A DNA stretch of 14,694 nt from Deltaproteobacteria bacterium (GTDB lineage Bacteria; Desulfobacterota; Desulfobacteria; Desulfobacterales; ETH-SRB1), in NCBI GenBank assembly GCA_030262795.1, contig JAJSZO010000003.1:13701-28394 (forward strand), in the 5' to 3' direction. A program made the translations under genes and the position numbers. The stretch's first letter is position 1. Every line of letters starts with the position of its first letter. The notes below the pieces were generated by a model. It had not been told where the DNA came from. It saw only the letters and a list, made by a program, of their open reading frames with translations, and ran no database searches. Positions 13,667 through 14,694 of this stretch are shown piece after piece.

Positions 13667-13801
13667 TCAAGAGTCAAACATAATGACCCCCACTCCTTCA
13701 ATTTTCTGAAGTTTTTTAAGATTAGGTTTTTCATCACCGGAATCCAATATCTTCAAAATGCGTTTCGCTACGGACATAACGTCATGTTTGCTATTATCCA
13801 C
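13667..13801 (-). CDS. Small unrecognised ORF or gene remnant
   Basis: A 44-codon frame from GTG (13801) to TGA reads VDNSKHDVMSVAKRILKILD and goes on to a helix-friendly, lysine-rich end with QKIEGVGVIMFDS. The frame stays open a further eight codons upstream, back to a TAG. An AGG lies about 6 bases before the GTG, and a TTGACA (tgtcaa at 13854-13859) lies farther upstream. I do not recognise the product. The GVG turn and mixed polarity look protein-like rather than random. It may be a real microprotein, the tail of a decayed gene, or chance. Confidence 0.25.
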   Translation of the reverse strand: MDNSKHDVMSVAKRILKILDSGDEKPNLKKLQKIEGVGVIMFDS

Positions 13802-13877
13802 ATGTAACCTAATTATTTCACCATCCTAATTAGTTGATATTCTATAACCTATTTGTCAAATCTTCATCCCTGCTCAC

Positions 13878-13897
13878 CAATCACTGTAACCTGATTG
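13878..13897. promoter_or_regulatory. Candidate activator-binding dyad upstream of the sigma-54 promoter
   Basis: caatca (13878-13883) and tgattg (13892-13897) form a perfect 6-base inverted repeat with an 8-base spacer, about 100 bases upstream of the -24 element. This is the usual distance for an enhancer-binding-protein site. AT-rich DNA that could be bent by IHF lies between. The assignment is positional inference from one short dyad. Confidence 0.3.
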
Positions 13898-13995
13898 TTT
13901 ACAAAAAAAATTAAACTCCAAACACAATTATTAAAATTAATAAGTAATGAATAATTATTACAGGCAATTAAAATTTATTTGTCTCGGCTGATTTT

Positions 13996-14012
13996 TTGGC
14001 ACCTGTATTGCT
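13996..14012 (+). promoter_or_regulatory. Sigma-54 (-24/-12) promoter
   Basis: The sequence TTGGCACctgtaTTGCT matches the RpoN consensus TGGCAC-N5-TTGCW completely. The invariant GG (13998-13999) and GC (14010-14011) have the required spacing. Transcription should start near 14023 on the plus strand, leading through a repeat-bearing leader into the CBS-motif gene at 14182 and probably the gene at 14576. RpoN itself is encoded at 1229-2662. An AAA+ activator gene is not in the window. Confidence 0.8.
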
Positions 14013-14056
14013 ATAATTAATAGTTCTAGTTCAGACTGATTGAATTTACAGTTTTC

Positions 14057-14155
14057 GGTGGATTCGCTTCGCTTAATCCACCCTACAAACTTACGTTGGT
14101 AGCCGAAAATCGTAGAATCCACCAAAGCATCTGTCCCGCCTTACGTTGGTAGCCG
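14057..14155 (+). repeat. Repeat-bearing leader: hairpin plus two 16-base direct repeats
   Basis: ggtggatt (14057-14064) and aatccacc (14075-14082) form a perfect 8-base stem with the loop cgcttcgctt. The string cttacgttggtagccg occurs at 14090-14105 and again at 14140-14155, a 50-base period, with gaatccacc between. The ggtggattcgcttcgc...aatccaccctac motif is a commonly dispersed bacterial intergenic repeat (recollection, not searched). Here it lies between the sigma-54 promoter and the ribosome site of the CBS gene. Confidence 0.6.
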
Positions 14156-14181
14156 CAAAGAAGGGGAAAAAAAGGAATATA

Positions 14182-14454
14182 ATGGAAAAACTAAAGGTTA
14201 AAGAAATCACCCTTCTTATGGATGAAAATCTTTCTAATAGACCATCTGTTTTTGTAGAGGACAAGATTACAGATGCAATTGAAATCATGCTTAAAAACGA
14301 TCTCGACCGCATTGCCGTGACAAGCAAAGATAAAATCCTTGGCATGATAAAGCTTGAAGATGCGCTTAAAGTCATTGGATTAGAAGACGACCTGAAAAAA
14401 AAGGCAGCAAAAATTATTATTAGACATGGACGTAAAATTATAATAGAGCAATAA
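14182..14454 (+). CDS. Small single-CBS-motif protein
   Basis: A 90-residue soluble protein. Residues about 20-66 (RPSVFVEDKITDAIEIMLKN, then DLDRIAVTSKDKILGMIKLEDALKVIG) fit one CBS motif, the beta-alpha-beta unit that usually works as a tandem pair and binds adenosine nucleotides. A lone motif suggests homodimerisation into a Bateman module or an adaptor role (inference). A lysine-rich C-terminal tail follows. I chose the ATG at 14182, with AAGGA about 6-7 bases upstream; a longer frame from TTG 14146 would start inside the repeat. It is first in a predicted sigma-54-controlled unit. The regulated process is not identifiable from the protein itself. Confidence 0.65.
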   Translation: MEKLKVKEITLLMDENLSNRPSVFVEDKITDAIEIMLKNDLDRIAVTSKDKILGMIKLEDALKVIGLEDDLKKKAAKIIIRHGRKIIIEQ

Positions 14455-14575
14455 GGCATTCTTCATTTGCCGGTTTACACTTTTTAATTTAAAAGAAGGG
14501 AGGGAATTAACTTTAAAGTGAACTGATAGATATTGAACATAATTATAAAATTAGAGGAAAAGGAGAAATATTATT

Positions 14576-14694
14576 ATGAATTTCTTTAAACATTTGGGCA
14601 GTTTTATGATGATGGGCGCAAGAGCCCATGCAAAATGGGAGCTTGATGTTTCCAATACAATACTTGGTGACAAAAAACGGCTTATTATACTGGG
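14576..14694 (+). CDS. Unrecognised gene, 5' part only (runs off the window)
   Basis: An ATG with a good AAGGAG ribosome site about 10 bases upstream opens a frame that stays open for the remaining 39 codons. It reads MNFFKHLGSFMMMGARAHAK, then a WELDVSNTILGDKKRLIILG-like stretch. The N-terminus mixes a hydrophobic/methionine-rich run with basic residues and does not look like a classical signal peptide. I do not recognise a family. It lies 121 bases after the CBS-motif gene with no visible terminator, so co-transcription from the sigma-54 promoter is likely. Confidence 0.55.
   Translation, partial: MNFFKHLGSFMMMGARAHAKWELDVSNTILGDKKRLIIL

Larger units (their letters stand above)
13499..14181. 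other. 683-base intergenic region downstream of alaS
   Basis: The first third has two inverted repeats (13544-13576 and 13591-13654). Next comes a small minus-strand ORF (13667-13801) with no recognised function. An AT-rich stretch (about 13900-13990) precedes a clear sigma-54 promoter at 13996-14012. The last 130 bases are a leader full of short repeats. No tRNA, CRISPR or canonical poly-T terminator is seen. The layout (dyad, AT-rich bend, -24/-12 element) is what an enhancer-dependent promoter region looks like. Confidence 0.6.

Noticed and set aside
14146..14181. Upstream TTG start for the CBS-motif protein
   Set aside because: It lies inside a direct repeat and lacks a ribosome site, whereas ATG 14182 has AAGGA at proper spacing.
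1..14694. CRISPR array, tRNA, rRNA, transposase or phage genes
   Set aside because: No regularly spaced identical repeats of CRISPR size, no cloverleaf or rRNA-like sequence, and no recombinase or phage protein among the frames examined.

Overview
The window looks like chromosomal DNA of an AT-leaning, Gram-negative, anaerobic-type bacterium, most likely a member of the Desulfobacterota (classical sulfate-reducing Deltaproteobacteria). The reasons are a complete LPS-export and Kdo gene set (so there is an outer membrane), a COG1900/DUF39 homocysteine-biosynthesis protein typical of sulfate reducers and methanogens, a recA-alaS neighbourhood, and intergenic spaces filled with small inverted repeats and G-rich microsatellites. 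No database search was possible, so the taxonomic call is inference.

Layout. Positions 6013 down to 10 (minus strand) hold one tightly packed operon, in transcription order kdsA, kdsC, lptC, lptA, lptB, rpoN, hpf (long form), ptsN. Genes overlap by up to about 20 bases or lie a few tens of bases apart, except for a repeat-filled 194-base gap before ptsN. This is the conserved Kdo / LPS transport / sigma-54 / nitrogen-PTS block. The 320-base divergent region 6014-6333 holds a candidate sigma-70 promoter and a MITE-like inverted repeat. On the plus strand follow a membrane-anchored M23 (LytM) peptidase with all metal ligands (6334-7707), the DUF39 homocysteine-biosynthesis protein (7874-9040), thpR (9033-9608), recA (9743-10798) and alaS (10862-13498). 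A 683-base gap (13499-14181) contains hairpins, a small unrecognised ORF, and a textbook sigma-54 -24/-12 promoter (13996-14012). That promoter is followed by a repeat-bearing leader, a 90-residue single-CBS-motif protein (14182-14454) and the start of an unrecognised gene (14576 to the window end).

How the parts connect. The minus-strand operon couples Kdo and LPS supply to the alternative sigma factor and to stationary-phase/nitrogen signalling proteins. The same window also holds a probable sigma-54 target operon. The main genes are standard housekeeping genes. The less ordinary material is in the junctions: four gene-gene junctions carry short G-rich heptad/octad repeats resembling telomere-like or STRR repeats, including one canonical G-quadruplex motif inside the 3' end of recA. 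Repeat DNA supplies the stop codons of kdsA, lptA, thpR and probably recA. The sigma-54-driven CBS operon is the best candidate for an uncharacterised system, although only its beginning is visible.
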